Assembly: GCF_029784155.1 (NCBI RefSeq)
Contig: NC_073692.1
Span: 235,804,503 to 235,868,502 of the forward strand
Direction of reading: 5' to 3'
Source of the DNA: Uranotaenia lowii
Taxonomy: Eukaryota; Arthropoda; Insecta; Diptera; Culicidae
Length of the DNA: 64,000 nucleotides
Each line of letters opens with the position of its first letter. Within the stretch, counting starts at the first letter, position 1. The notes below the pieces were generated by a model. It saw nothing but the letters and a program-made list of their open reading frames with translations. It made no database searches and was not told where the DNA came from. Positions 47,501-56,614 of the stretch are shown piece by piece. The translations under genes were made by a program, and so were the position numbers.

Positions 47501-47999
47501 CCAGATCTCTCTACGAACAAAAATCCGAATCTTCAACTCAAACGTCAAATCCGTATTGCTGTACGGGTGCGAAACTTGGTGCACATATGCGGTAACGACG
47601 CGAAAACTGCAAGTATTTGTAAATCGCTGCCTGCGGAATATCATCCGCGCTTGGTGGCCTGGCAACTGGATCTCGAATGAGGAACTACATCGCCGGTGTC
47701 ATCAAAAGGCGCTGGAAATCGAGATTCGGGAACGTAAGTGGAGATGGATTGGGCACACGCTGCGAAGAGATGAAAACGAGATTTGCAGAGAGGCGCTAGA
47801 TTGGAATCCAGAAGGTCATCGAAGAAGAGGCAGACCCAGAAATTCGTGGCGGCGAAGCCTAGCCGCTGAAATCCGAACTGTCGACGAGAATCTTGACTGG
47901 GACCAGGTGAAGACGCTGGCTCCGGATCGTCAACAGTGGAGGTCTTTTACCACGGCCCTATGCACCGGAGGATCGGCGCGGGATCATTAAGTAAGTAAG
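44590..47999 (+). mobile_element. Apparently full-length EN-RT retrotransposon (RTE-like)
   Basis: A 3.4-kb GC-rich unit bounded by a perfect 13-bp target duplication. It has a GC-rich leader of about 290 bp, one uninterrupted ORF, and a 3' end only a few bases after the stop, consisting of a (GTAA)n tail. In the leader, a 25-bp unit (GCGTCTGTTC then CCAGGTCAGGGGCGGC) occurs twice, near 44771 and 44812. The uninterrupted ORF and intact duplication point to a recent insertion. Confidence 0.92.
44883..47990 (+). CDS. Endonuclease-reverse transcriptase polyprotein of RTE-like retrotransposon
   Basis: 1035 codons without interruption. An N-terminal APE-type endonuclease has GTWNVLTL (56-63), SEVRW (87-91), QCYAPT (159-164), HLGDFNAKIG (194-203), NQIDHICIS (263-271) and ASDHHLV (290-296); the usual catalytic Asn, Glu, Asp and His are all present. 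The RT has NKAPGIDCIPAEML (539-552), RQQAGFRSGRSCVDH (631-645), FVDFEKAFDRLNHENIW (667-683, Asp 669), GVRQGCILSPLLF (725-737) and LADDIVLLA (772-780). A basic C-terminus (KWRWIGHTLRRDENE, GRPRNSWRR) is shared with RTE-type proteins. It nicks DNA and copies its RNA at the cut. The first ATG is used; M49, just before the first motif, is an alternative start. Confidence 0.93.
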   Translation: MRLPPAKSKMAAPSRDRDFRLTTYCSRFEIVTESERNDRPGTLATTFSMKTRTRIGTWNVLTLAQQGKLEQLAREASRLKLEILGLSEVRWPNTGEHKTQSGQVLLYSGIRGEHATRERGVGFLLSPQAYAALIRWEPINERIIVARFRTRVRNLTMVQCYAPTDVADLQEKEQFYSQLNSVVERIPKGDIQIHLGDFNAKIGSDNQDLERIMGRHGLGQMSENGELFVEFCGNNNMVIGGSLFPHRPAHKVTWVSRDGRTENQIDHICISRKWRRSLLDVRNKRSADIASDHHLVLGEIRLRVARVQRREEKVGCRYDVRRLENPEVKRAYVEQLESRASELPTDGTVEEQWCGIKNAFITTSHGTLGKVCGRRSEWMTDETWRMVDDRRKAKVGIEQACTGSAKAAARLRYAELEKAVKRACRRDKRAWTNSLAEEGERAAANGDIRLLYDISRRLTGARTNARMPLKDRAGQLLTDRTDQLKRWTEHFEQLFRVTNSDGQQNLQLEAPTVSRINGVNSEAPSLAEIEAAIKNMKSNKAPGIDCIPAEMLKADPALSAQMLHRLFADIWDTATFPADWMQGILVKVPKKGDLTECGNWRGITLICTTLKVLCKVILNRIQEKIDATLRRQQAGFRSGRSCVDHITTLRIILEQINEFQDSLLLVFVDFEKAFDRLNHENIWAALRRRGVPEKLVHLIEAQYEAFSCKVLHDGVLSEPIPVTAGVRQGCILSPLLFLIVMDEILIGSIDCAPNRGLPWNPSTMEQLNDLDLADDIVLLAQTQPDMQSKLDDLTESSKAAGLKVNVGKTKSMEINTGNPSSFMVAGQQVEKVECFQYLGSQITPDGGTRKDIETRIRKARFAFATLRNIWRSRQISLRTKIRIFNSNVKSVLLYGCETWCTYAVTTRKLQVFVNRCLRNIIRAWWPGNWISNEELHRRCHQKALEIEIRERKWRWIGHTLRRDENEICREALDWNPEGHRRRGRPRNSWRRSLAAEIRTVDENLDWDQVKTLAPDRQQWRSFTTALCTGGSARDH

Positions 48000-48012
48000 T
48001 ATATTTTTTGTG
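48000..48012. repeat. Target-site duplication, right copy
   Basis: TATATTTTTTGTG, exact match to 44577-44589, placed directly after the (GTAA)n tail. Confidence 0.9.
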
Positions 48013-48043
48013 AATCCAAGCAAGGCCGTGTAAAATCAGCTAG

Positions 48044-48427
48044 TAAAGTATAAAAAATGAATTAGTTTTGAAATCATCCGTTAATAACACTAGTTTACAA
48101 ATTAAAAAAAAAAATTAACTTCATTGGCTGACCTATATTTTCAATTTAAAATCGGGCGATGAAATTCAAGAAAATCTCAGTAAGAGTTTTTGAGTTATGC
48201 TCCAAAAATGAAATTTTGGAAAAATTTAAAAGTACTTGTATGTACTCAGATTCAAATATCTCGAAATGAATTACATTAATTTGAAATCTCTTTTTGGGTA
48301 TTAAAGATGAATAAATTTGCTATCGAACATCTGAACTTCATTTTTGCGTATGATCAACAGTATTGTTGATATTAGTGACTTCTTGATAGAATAAGATTGC
48401 CCGGTTTTATCCGGGTTTGCCCGGATA
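48044..48427. other. AT-rich DNA, no gene seen
   Basis: Ends with TTGCCCGGTTTTATCCGGGTTTG-like sequence (about 48399-48425). This is the beginning of a CCGGG-containing repeat, interrupted by the Helitron that starts at 48428. Confidence 0.4.
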
Positions 48428-48449
48428 TCTATATATATACAAATGAATT

Positions 48450-48450
<1 letters not shown>

Positions 48451-48486
<36 letters not shown>
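48451..48486. repeat. (CTGT)n microsatellite
   Basis: About nine units just inside the Helitron 5' end. This CTGT run after a TCTATATATA start is typical of insect Helitrons. Confidence 0.95.
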
Positions 48487-48494
48487 TCCCTATA

Positions 48495-49833
48495 GACTCG
48501 AAAACTACTGAACCGATTTACGTGAAACTTGGCAGGTGGGGGTATTGGAGGCCGGGGAAGGTTCCTATTATGATTTGAGACCCCTCCCTCTCTCATGAAG
48601 AGCGGGAGGGGCCTTCCAAACAAAAGACAATTTTTTGCATAACTCGAGAACCAATCAAGCAAATGGTATCAAATTGGGCATGGGGTGGTATTTGGGAACG
48701 AGGAATATTTCTATGAATATTTGGTATCCCTCCCTCCTCTCAGTGAGGTGATAGGAAGGGGGGAGGGGGTCTACCTTACAATTTTCCATATAACTCGAAA
48801 ACCAATCAAGATATTGGAACCAAATTTGGCATGGGAGGGTAGTGGAATACGAAGAATAGTTCTATGATTATTTCAGACCCCTACCTCCTTCCAGTGAAGA
48901 TACAGGAAGCAAGGAGGGGGCTTTCATACCTTTTTAATTGCATAACTTAAAAACTATTTGATCAAATTTGGATTGGAAGTTTATTTGGGTACAATAAATA
49001 GATCTTTGAATATTTGCTACCCTTTCCTCCTTCCAGTGAGGAAATAGAAAGTGGGAGGGGGGGGGGGGGCTTCTTTACAATTTTCAGCATAATTGGATAG
49101 CTAATCAAGCAAATGGAACCAAATTTGGCGTGGAAAGGTGTTTGATTACGAGAAATGTTTCTATGATATTTTGAGAACCCTCCGTTCTTCAAGTTGTAAG
49201 ATCTTAAGGGAGGAGGGTGCTTCCATACAATTCTTACATCACTCGGGAACTTACCCAGCAAATAAAACAAAATTTGGTTTGTAACAAACGGAAACAAATA
49301 TGACATGAGAACAATCTAACAATCGAGCAAATTGATCAGAATTGGGCATGGGAATTATTTGAATACACGAAATTTTCAGATCTTGATCCCCTTCTTCCAG
49401 GTAGGGGATGATAGGCAGCAAAAGGGGCTCCGATACAAATTTTATGGCACAATTCGACAGCTAATATATCAAACGAAACCAAATTTGGCATGGGTGGGTT
49501 TTCGAGTACAAGAAATGTTTTTTCGGTGGTGTAGCACCCCTCTCTTCATTCAGTGGAACGATATTATGGGAAGAGGGTCACTCACACATTTTTTTTAAAT
49601 TTTGATAACTAATCGAGAAAATGGAACCAAATTTGCATGGAAGCATATTTGTGTACGGGTAATGTTGCTTCGATGGTTTGAGACCCCCTTCTCCTGCCAG
49701 AGGGGAGATATAAAGTGGGGAGAGGATCACCTATTTTTCGAATAGCTCGAGAGCTTATCGAGAATGACGCCATATATGATATGGAATCGTATTGGTATAT
49801 AAGAAGTGTTTTTCTGATGTTATAAGACTCCAT
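48495..49833 (+). repeat. Tandem Helitron subrepeats of about 148 bp
   Basis: Each unit has an AACTCGA(A/G)AACCAATCAAG-like start, then AACCAAATTTGGCATGG, then a TTTCTATGATTATTT-like block, and a GAGGGAGG or CCTCCTTCC purine/pyrimidine segment. Starts near 48495, 48642, 48790, 48938, 49088, 49236, 49446, 49600 and 49741. Further units follow the nested element near 54880 and 55012. Confidence 0.8.
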
Positions 49834-49866
49834 AAGACTCCTTTGAATCGAAATATTTTATCAAAG

Positions 49867-50586
49867 ATGGGTTATAAGTTCGAAGAAATTACTGACCAAA
49901 TAATACAAAGCCAAGATTTTATGTCCACCATGGTCGATAACGCACTGGCTAAATTGCAGCATTTTGGAGATGAATTGCTCACCCTTAAGCGAGAAAACTC
50001 GTCCTTGAAAAAAGCTCTTAGTGATTCTGTAAGCTTTACCAAAACTCTTGAACAACGACTTCAAACTCTTGAATCTTCAATTATTAACCAAGAGAAATCA
50101 TCACTGGCGAACAATGTCATTATTACTGGTGTACCAGTCGTACCTGACGAAGTATTACCCAAAGTGGTTGAGAAGACCCTATCCTCATTCAGATGCAATG
50201 TCCAAGTAGATTCTATTTTGTCATGCGAAAGATTCAAATCTTCTGTTTCCACGAAAAACAAGCCTCCAATTCGTGTTGTTCTGAAAAATGTTGCTACAAA
50301 GACTAAGATTCTTGAAGATAAACGTAAGTACGGCCGTCTTCACGTCAACGAACTTAAAATAGATGCCCCGAATGTCCAATCAGAACAAGTCCATGTATCT
50401 GTTCGTAGTGAATTAACACCGATGATAAATGGACTACTTCAAGAACTGCGAAGTAAGCAAAAACAGCTCAATATTGCGTATGTTTGGCCCGCTCTAGATG
50501 GAAACATACTTTTGAAAAAGACTTCGAAATGTAAACCGATTGTTATTCGTTCACGGTCGGATTTGAAGAACATCCCTATGTACTAA
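49867..50586 (+). CDS. ORF1 protein of CR1-type retrotransposon (coiled coil, RNA-binding type)
   Basis: About 239 codons. The N-terminal third is a probable coiled coil (FGDELLTLKRENSSLKKALS, then LEQRLQTLESSIINQEKSS). A compact domain follows, starting NNVIITGVPVVPDE and continuing with PPIRVVLKNVATKTKIL and KRKYGRLHVNELKID. This resembles the RRM-like and C-terminal nucleic-acid-binding part of L1-type ORF1 proteins, which trimerise and coat element RNA. The ATG at 49867 is preferred over the upstream in-frame ATG at 49792, which lies in Helitron sequence. Stop and ORF2 ATG are 36 bp apart. The ORF is undamaged. Confidence 0.8.
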   Translation: MGYKFEEITDQIIQSQDFMSTMVDNALAKLQHFGDELLTLKRENSSLKKALSDSVSFTKTLEQRLQTLESSIINQEKSSLANNVIITGVPVVPDEVLPKVVEKTLSSFRCNVQVDSILSCERFKSSVSTKNKPPIRVVLKNVATKTKILEDKRKYGRLHVNELKIDAPNVQSEQVHVSVRSELTPMINGLLQELRSKQKQLNIAYVWPALDGNILLKKTSKCKPIVIRSRSDLKNIPMY

Positions 50587-50622
50587 AAACATAGTAGTTC
50601 TTATACCTAGATTTAACCAAAC

Positions 50623-51397
50623 ATGACTGATGAACTGATCCTACAAAAAAGTACCAATATCTTCTGCGAATCTACAGAAGATATTCAAAAAAGTCATAGA
50701 AAGAACCCTAAACTTCTGCAATTGAATATTCGTGGAATGAATAATCCAGATAAATTCGATTCGCTGAAAATATTCCTCGAAAATCTGAAGATAAATATCG
50801 ATGTTATCGTAATAAGTGAAACGTGGGTAAAGGAAAAGAACATTGCCTTTTTCAATTTACCAGGATACAAAGCCACCTTCTCATCTCGTTTAAGTAACGG
50901 CGGCGGCCTTGCAATCTATGTAAGGGATGATATAAAGTTCACTATAAAGCGCAATACGGAAGATGATGGATACCACCATATTGGAATCGAAATTTTACAC
51001 TACGGAGAATCGATTACTGTTCATGGAATTTACAGACCACCAGGCTACAACTTTTCCAAGTTCATTAACCACCTAGAGATACTTCTCACCGAAGCAAACC
51101 TCAGTAAGCCCATCTTCATATTGGGTGACCTAAATATTCCTATCAATAGGGAGAACGATAGTGTAGTATTGCAGTACCAAAGTCTCTTGAGTTGCTTCAG
51201 CCTCGCTGTCTCAAATAACATTGTCACCAGACCTGCTAGCAACAATCTGCTGGACCACAGCATAGTTCGCATCAACGACCTTCGTTCAATAATTAATTGC
51301 ACATTTGAGTGTGACATCAGTGATCACAGGCCTGTTCTCACTACTTACATTAACAAAAAAGCTTTACCGGAAGTTAAAATCTTATCTCGGCGACATA
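50623..51397 (+). pseudogene. ORF2 endonuclease part, upstream of nested palindrome
   Basis: The ATG at 50623 opens an APE endonuclease: LLQLNIRGMNN, DVIVISETWVKE (catalytic Glu), GGGLAIYVRDD, GIYRPPGYN, IFILGDLNIPIN (Asp and Asn) and CDISDHRPVLTTYI (terminal Asp-His). These are all the expected endonuclease blocks. The retroelement sequence ends at the TA of 51396-51397 and a palindromic element begins; the frame then runs into it and stops at 51483. The endonuclease itself shows no stop or frameshift. Confidence 0.9.
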
Positions 51398-52578
51398 CAC
51401 TGCCGGCCAAAAGTTTGGGATCACCCACTAAAAAACATGCAAATTTTGATCGTTCATATCTCAGCCGTCTTAGGACATATTGAAAATCTTCTGATCTCAT
51501 TTGAAAGATAATGAGCAATAGCTATCTCGGAGGTATTTTGCCCAAATATAATGTTTTAGTTTTGAACTTAAAACTTAACCTAAAGTTATAACATTTTCAA
51601 ACAATCGCACTCAATATTCAAAGCCGATCATCTCGGGATAGGGTGGACCAAATCTCAAAATTTGAGTGGCATTAGAATTCCTGTTCTTTACTTCTCAAAA
51701 CACAATCAAAAAAATTTGAGAAAAAATTCAAGAATGTATTTTTAATTAATAAAATAGACACTTGAGTTATCGTCCAAAAGTTTGGGATCACCTCTTTGTA
51801 TGGTGAGTTTGGGATCATTCTTATAAAAACATGCAAATTTGTTTTATTCATATCTTTCTCATCTAACATCGTATTGCAGAGCTGAAGGGTTCATTTGGAA
51901 GCTTAGGAATTGTTGTTTTTTAATAAATTCATTCAAAAATTATATTTAAAGTGATAACCATAAAAAAATCACCTGAAATTAATTGTTTTTTTGAAAGTTC
52001 TCAGATTTTTTTTATAGTTCTCACCTTAAAATATAATTTTTGAATGAATTTATTAAAAAACAACAATTCCTAAGCTTCCAAATGAACCCTTCAGCTCTGC
52101 AATACGATGTTAGATGAGAAAGATATGAATAAAACAAATTTGCATGTTTTTATAAGAATGATCCCAAACTCACCATACAAAGAGGTGATCCCAAACTTTT
52201 GGACGATAACTCAAGTGTCTATTTTATTAATTAAAAATACATTCTTGAATTTTTTCTCAAATTTTTTTGATTGTGTTTTGAGAAGTATAGAATAAGGATT
52301 CTAATGCAACTCAAGTTTTGAAATTTGGTCCACCCTATCGCGAGATGATCAGCTTTGAATATTGAGTGCGATTGTTTGAAAATGTTATAACTTTAGGTTA
52401 AGTTTTAAGTTCAAAACTAAAACATTATATTTGGGCAAAATACTTCCGAGATAGCTATTGCTCATTATCTTTCAAATGAGATCAGAAGATTTTCAATATG
52501 TCCTAAGACGGCTGAGATATGAACGATCAAAATTTGCATGTTTTTTAGTGGGTGAACCCAAACTTTTGGCCGGCAGTG
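51398..52578. mobile_element. 1181-bp Tc1-like palindromic element nested in ORF2
   Basis: Termini CACTGCCGGCCAAAAGTTTG and its complement, flanked by TA at 51396-51397 and 52579-52580. The tip with CCAAAAGTTTGG is Tc1-like. The two arms (about 590 bp each, centre near 51990) are nearly identical; both encode the same accidental 62-codon peptide beginning MLDEKDMNKTNLHVF, on opposite strands. No transposase is encoded, so it was mobilised in trans. Confidence 0.95.
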
Positions 52579-52580
52579 TA

Positions 52581-54706
52581 CGAATCGAGAACATCTCGAA
52601 AAAGACTTCGTTGATTTCCTAAGAAATGCTGATTTTCGGAACCAAGACCCGAATGCTAGATTGAATACTATAACTGAGCGCTACCAACAACTTCTTGTTA
52701 AACATACCCACGTCACTACCGCTGTAGTTCGAATGAGGAAAATATGTCCATGGATGACTCTAGAAATATGGCAACTTTTGAAATCTAGGGATAAAATTTT
52801 GCGGAAATGGAAAAAGAACCTCACAAACCTCAATCTTTCCGAACAAATGAAGAGAATGAATAAGCAACTACAGAACGCAAAACGGAAGGCAAAAATCGAA
52901 TATTATGAGCAACTTATGAATACATCCAATATGAAAATTCTTTGGAAACGAATTAACGAAATGATAGGAAAGAATTCCAAACCTGATGAGCTGACATTGA
53001 ATCTGCATGGAGAATCTGTTGATAGTCCATTACCTGTGGCAAATGCATTCAACGAGTTCTTTACTGCAATTGAACAACATCTTGCAAGCCAACACCACTC
53101 GACCGGAAACATAGATGAATTTGGAACCATCAAGCGGATCAGAAACTCAATTTTTCTTCGACCATCCACCGTCCGAGAAGTCATAACAATAATATCCAGT
53201 CTGGATCCTTCGAAAGCTTCTGGAATGGACAGTTTTCCTGTGTCAGCGCTTCGAACCCACCACGCGGTTTTAGCCCCTATTCTCACTTCAGCCTTCAACG
53301 ATAGTGTTCGTATGAGCAAGTATCCCGAATGTCTTAAGCTTGCTGTTGTCCACCCAGTGTTTAAGTCCGGTGATCCTAAGGCACTTAATAGTTACCGACC
53401 GATTTCAGTTCTCTCTGCCTTCAGCAAGGTATTTGAGAAGCTGATCGCAACAAGACTGTTGGAGTTTCTAGATGGTGAAAATTTTTTCTATCAATATCAA
53501 CACGGATTTCGTAAAGGAGGTTCCACGGAGATAGCTCTACTGGAACTAGTTAATAGTGTGTCATACAGTTTGGATCAGAAGAATGAAATACCGGGAGCTT
53601 TGTTTCTTGATTTATCAAAAGCTTTTGATACAATAGATCATAGCTTGTTGCTGAAAAAATTAGAAGCATATGGTATAAGAGGCTTAGCAAACGAACTGAT
53701 GCACAGTTATCTGGAAAATCGTCAACAAGTAGTTAAAGTCAACGACAAATTAAGCTCTCAGTTACCCATAAGTGTAGGCGTACCTCAAGGGAGCAACTTA
53801 GGTCCGCTTCTGTTTCTAATTTATGTGAACGACTTATCTAATCTTACCCTGTGTGGTATCCCGAAGCTGTTCGCAGATGATACGGTACTGGAATATTCGA
53901 AGAAGGATGTAGAAGCCGTCATTCGTGAAATGGAGAGTGACCTGATTACCATAGATAAATATCTCGAGAACAACCTACTTACATTGAATGCCACTAAAAC
54001 CAAATTTATTATCTTTCGTGGAATCAAAATGAAACTGCCGCCACATTCACAACTTATCCACAAAAATAGTGAAATAGAAGAAGTATCGTGCTTTAAATAT
54101 TTAGGAGTGCACATAGACAACCGCTTATCTTGGAAGCCACATATAACAAATCTTGTAAAAACTTGTGCCCCCATTTGTGGATTAATCCGTAAGTTTTCGT
54201 ATTTCATGCCAAGACATGTTTTGCAAAAGCTATATTATAGTTTTATACACAGTCGCTATACATACGCTATTAGTGCTTGGGGATACACCAATGTAACTAA
54301 TTTATTAACTTTAAAAGTTCAGCAGAATAGATGTTTGAAATCTATCTTTAAGCTTCCCTACTTGTACCCCAGCTTAGATCTGTATAGAATGCCAGGACAT
54401 AACATTTTACCAATAAGCTGCTTGCGTGACTTACAAACTTTGGTTATCATGCACCGAATAGTACGAATCAAGGACATCCACCATAATTTCAATGTACATC
54501 ATGCAACTCATAATCATAATACCCGGTTTATGGATAGATTATTTGTAGAGAGTTCAACAACGAGAATCGGAGAAAGGCGATTAGAAACTACAGGCCCAAA
54601 AATGTACAATCGTCTAAGTAGAGAAATTCGTCTTAGTGAAAATGTACCTATATTTAAAATTCGTGTAAAAAAATTCTTAAAATCCAATTTAGAGCGGTTA
54701 ATGTAA
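52581..54706 (+). pseudogene. ORF2 reverse transcriptase part, downstream of nested palindrome
   Basis: The reading frame continues directly from the right TA of the palindrome (first ATG only at 52661) to the stop at 54706. Motifs, counted from 52661: LDPSKASGMDSFPVSAL, LNSYRPISVLSAFSKVFEKL, QHGFRKGGSTEIALLELVN, LFLDLSKAFDTIDHSLLLKK (catalytic Asp), GVPQGSNLGPLLFLIYVNDL and KLFADDTVLEY with FADD at 404-407. The thumb and a C-terminal region without RNase H follow. No stop or frameshift is seen in this half. Subtracting 1183 bp (palindrome plus one TA) puts it in the same frame as the endonuclease half. Confidence 0.92.
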
Positions 54707-55251
54707 GCATAGCCATACTGAATTATATCCTTGTTAGCTTCAAATGAAACCTTTTAGAGGAACGCAAGTTCATTAAGGTTTTTCTTCTGAGTTTTTACAT
54801 TGAATAAAATCTATCTATCTATCATTCCTTCCATAAGGGTTAAAGGAATGATGAAGGGGGTCACTCTCACAATTTGTATAATAATTCGAGAACGAATAGG
54901 TAAAATGAGAGTCCAATGATGTTATTTTGTTATAGAAAATTTTTCTAGGATAGTTTGAGACCCTCTCTACAAATAGAGGGACAGCAAAGATTCCATATAT
55001 TAAAAAAATTGCATAAGCTATAAACTTATGAAGCAAAAAAATCCAGAGTCATAAAAAAAACAAAAACACGGATTAAAAAAAAAAAAATTAAGATTTCAAA
55101 ATAAAAAACAATTTAAAAAAAACATTTTAATGATATTGGAATTCAATTTAGAATTTGTGCAAATAAGTGAAAAGTTAAAAAAAACAGGGACCACAAATTT
55201 CAATAATTTTTGGAAGGTGTAGCAAAGCACACCGGGTCAGCTAGTTTAATA

Positions 55252-55680
55252 TAAAATTTGGAAAAAGTCCGGTCCGGTCCGGTTGCCCCGATTTCATTGG
55301 AAAAGCCCGGATTTTGCCCGGGTTTATTCTGATTTTCTTTCTCAAATTGAACTTTAAACAACAAATTGTGTTAGAAAATTGTATATTTATGTGTCTAAAA
55401 CGAAATTTTTTGAGCAAGTTTCATAAAAATAATCATGAAAAGTTTTTCGAAAACCAAAACTACGATTTGAAATCTTTTGATAAATTTGAGTGGAAATTTT
55501 TTTTTCAACATTTTTTTCTTGATTTTTGATGAGTACATCTAGGTTTTGACCAAATTTGCTCAGATTTTGCCAGGATTTTGGTCAACCATTTTGAAATCAA
55601 ATGACCGGATGTAGCCGGGTTTTTGGTTAAAAACAGCCGGGTTTGTCCGGCCTGGACACGTGAAAAAATTCTGGCAACCT
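55252..55680. repeat. CCGGG-containing dispersed repeat
   Basis: Opens GTCCGGTCCGGTCCGGTTGC, then AAGCCCGGATTTTGCCCGGG, and ends AAAAAATTCTGGCAACCTTA. It is the reverse-complement match of 34765-35170 and a fuller version of 16430-16605. Because 48399-48425 just left of the Helitron also carries CCCGG blocks, the Helitron probably landed in or beside a member of this family. Confidence 0.75.
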
Positions 55681-55699
55681 TATGATAGAAAAAATAATT

Positions 55700-56614
55700 A
55701 AAAAGACGAATTTTTCAGTAAAAATTTTGTTTTAGCGAAAGTTTTGGACTCGAAGGTAACATTTAAAAAACTTGATTTTCTTTTGACCTTGAATATTAAT
55801 TTAAAACAAAGGTGTCAAGTAGTTATTTATCGAAATCGGTAGAAAATTGAAGAAGTTATGGTTACTTTACCATAACAGTAAATTTTGCATTTTCGGATAA
55901 TTTCACGAACCGCGGTGTAGGAGAGCGCGGTGAGGTTCAGTGAGTTTGTTTGTAAACATCTGTAAATTTGTTGGAGCTGTGGGCTTTGTAGGTAAACAAA
56001 CTTCACGAACTCCGCAGTCGCCAAATCAAAATGGCTGAATCGTTACACCTCCTATATATACACACCTTGGTATAGGAAGAATAAATCACGGTAAATGTCA
56101 CTCGCTCCAAGTTTAAATTAATTTTGAGCTAACCAGAAGGTTATATGCCAAATTCAGAACGATTTGACCATGGCGAGGGGTTGCTTGAGTCTCAAACGTG
56201 AGTAGGATTTTAAAGAATTTTTCTCGGGAGGAACAAAAATACTGTTTTTTCATTGACAACTTTTTTTCTTCACTGGACAATTGCTTTTTATAAATAATTT
56301 TCTTAAAGTCTAAATTGAGACAAATATTTCACTCGAAGACTCCAACACGATTGAAATAGAAACAGAAAAGTTATTGCGGTTCATAAGTTGTATTTTAGCC
56401 GAAAATTCTCGTATAAAAAGCAATGCGTGAAAAGTACTCATTGCGTGTTGGACAACAATTTTCGGCCAAAATACAATCTTTGAACCGCAATAACTTTTTC
56501 GATTCATTTTAAAATTGATATTTAAGGTCAAAAGAAAATCAGATTTTTTCAATGTTACCTTCAAGCCTAAACTTTCGCTAAAACAAAATTTTCTTTAAGA
56601 AAAATGCGTTTTTA
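55700..56614. mobile_element. 915-bp foldback element
   Basis: The left arm, about 55700-55793 (with TTTTGTTTTAGCGAAAGTTT), is complementary to the right arm, about 56522-56614 (AAACTTTCGCTAAAACAAAA). The interior includes a second hairpin (56363-56510) and a pair of inverted TTTGTTTGTAAAC blocks near 55945 and 55990. No ORF. No target duplication could be assigned. Confidence 0.75.
56363..56510. repeat. Inverted repeat nested in the foldback element
   Basis: Left arm near 56363-56412 (AAAAGTTATTGCGGTTCATA) pairs with right arm near 56458-56508 (CTTTGAACCGCAATAACTTT). The loop of about 45 bp carries inverted AAGCAATGCGTG and CATTGCGTG motifs. Confidence 0.8.

Larger units (their letters stand above)
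40544..48043 (+). mobile_element. Possible second Helitron enclosing later insertions
   Basis: The left sequence TCTAATATATAAAGATGAG, followed by CACACCGCTTAACCGATCAG, resembles insect Helitron 5' ends. The right sequence ends AAAATCAGCTAG at 48043 followed by T, a Helitron-like CTAG-T terminus. Between them lie the truncated non-LTR element, a SINE-like piece, the TTAA element and the intact EN-RT element, each an independent insertion. I did not see a clear 3' hairpin, and the base before the left TC is T rather than A, so the pairing of these two ends is tentative. Confidence 0.35.
49834..54824 (+). mobile_element. Two-ORF CR1-type non-LTR retrotransposon, interrupted by a palindrome
   Basis: ORF1 (49867-50586) and ORF2 (from 50623) are followed by a short 3' UTR and a TGAATAAAATCTATCTATC tail, with the (TCTA)n simple-repeat end usual for the CR1/L2 group. 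The element sits inside Helitron subrepeats. Any target duplication is very short (perhaps CAT), so the 5' boundary is approximate. ORF2 is split by a 1181-bp palindromic DNA element. Confidence 0.85.
48428..55244 (+). mobile_element. Non-autonomous Helitron with nested insertions
   Basis: Starts TCTATATATATACAAATG after an A and ends GGGTCAGCTAG before a T: the TC...CTAG termini and A/T target expected of Helitrons. A hairpin GGTGT-A-GC-AAA-GC-ACACC (55216-55233) sits 11 nt before the 3' end. The body is a series of units of about 148 bp. A CR1-type element (49834-54824) is inserted in it; the Helitron repeats resume afterwards (54825-55244). No Rep or helicase ORF is present. Confidence 0.87.

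Noticed and set aside
45255..47665. Minus-strand frames up to 268 codons across the intact EN-RT ORF
   Set aside because: They are antisense shadows of the 1035-codon coding frame.
48495..49833. CRISPR-like or gene-encoding tandem array
   Set aside because: Units of about 148 bp are contiguous and diverged, without unique spacers, and lie within Helitron termini.
51672..52295. Two identical 62-65 codon peptides as a duplicated gene
   Set aside because: They are the same stretch read from the two arms of a palindromic transposon.
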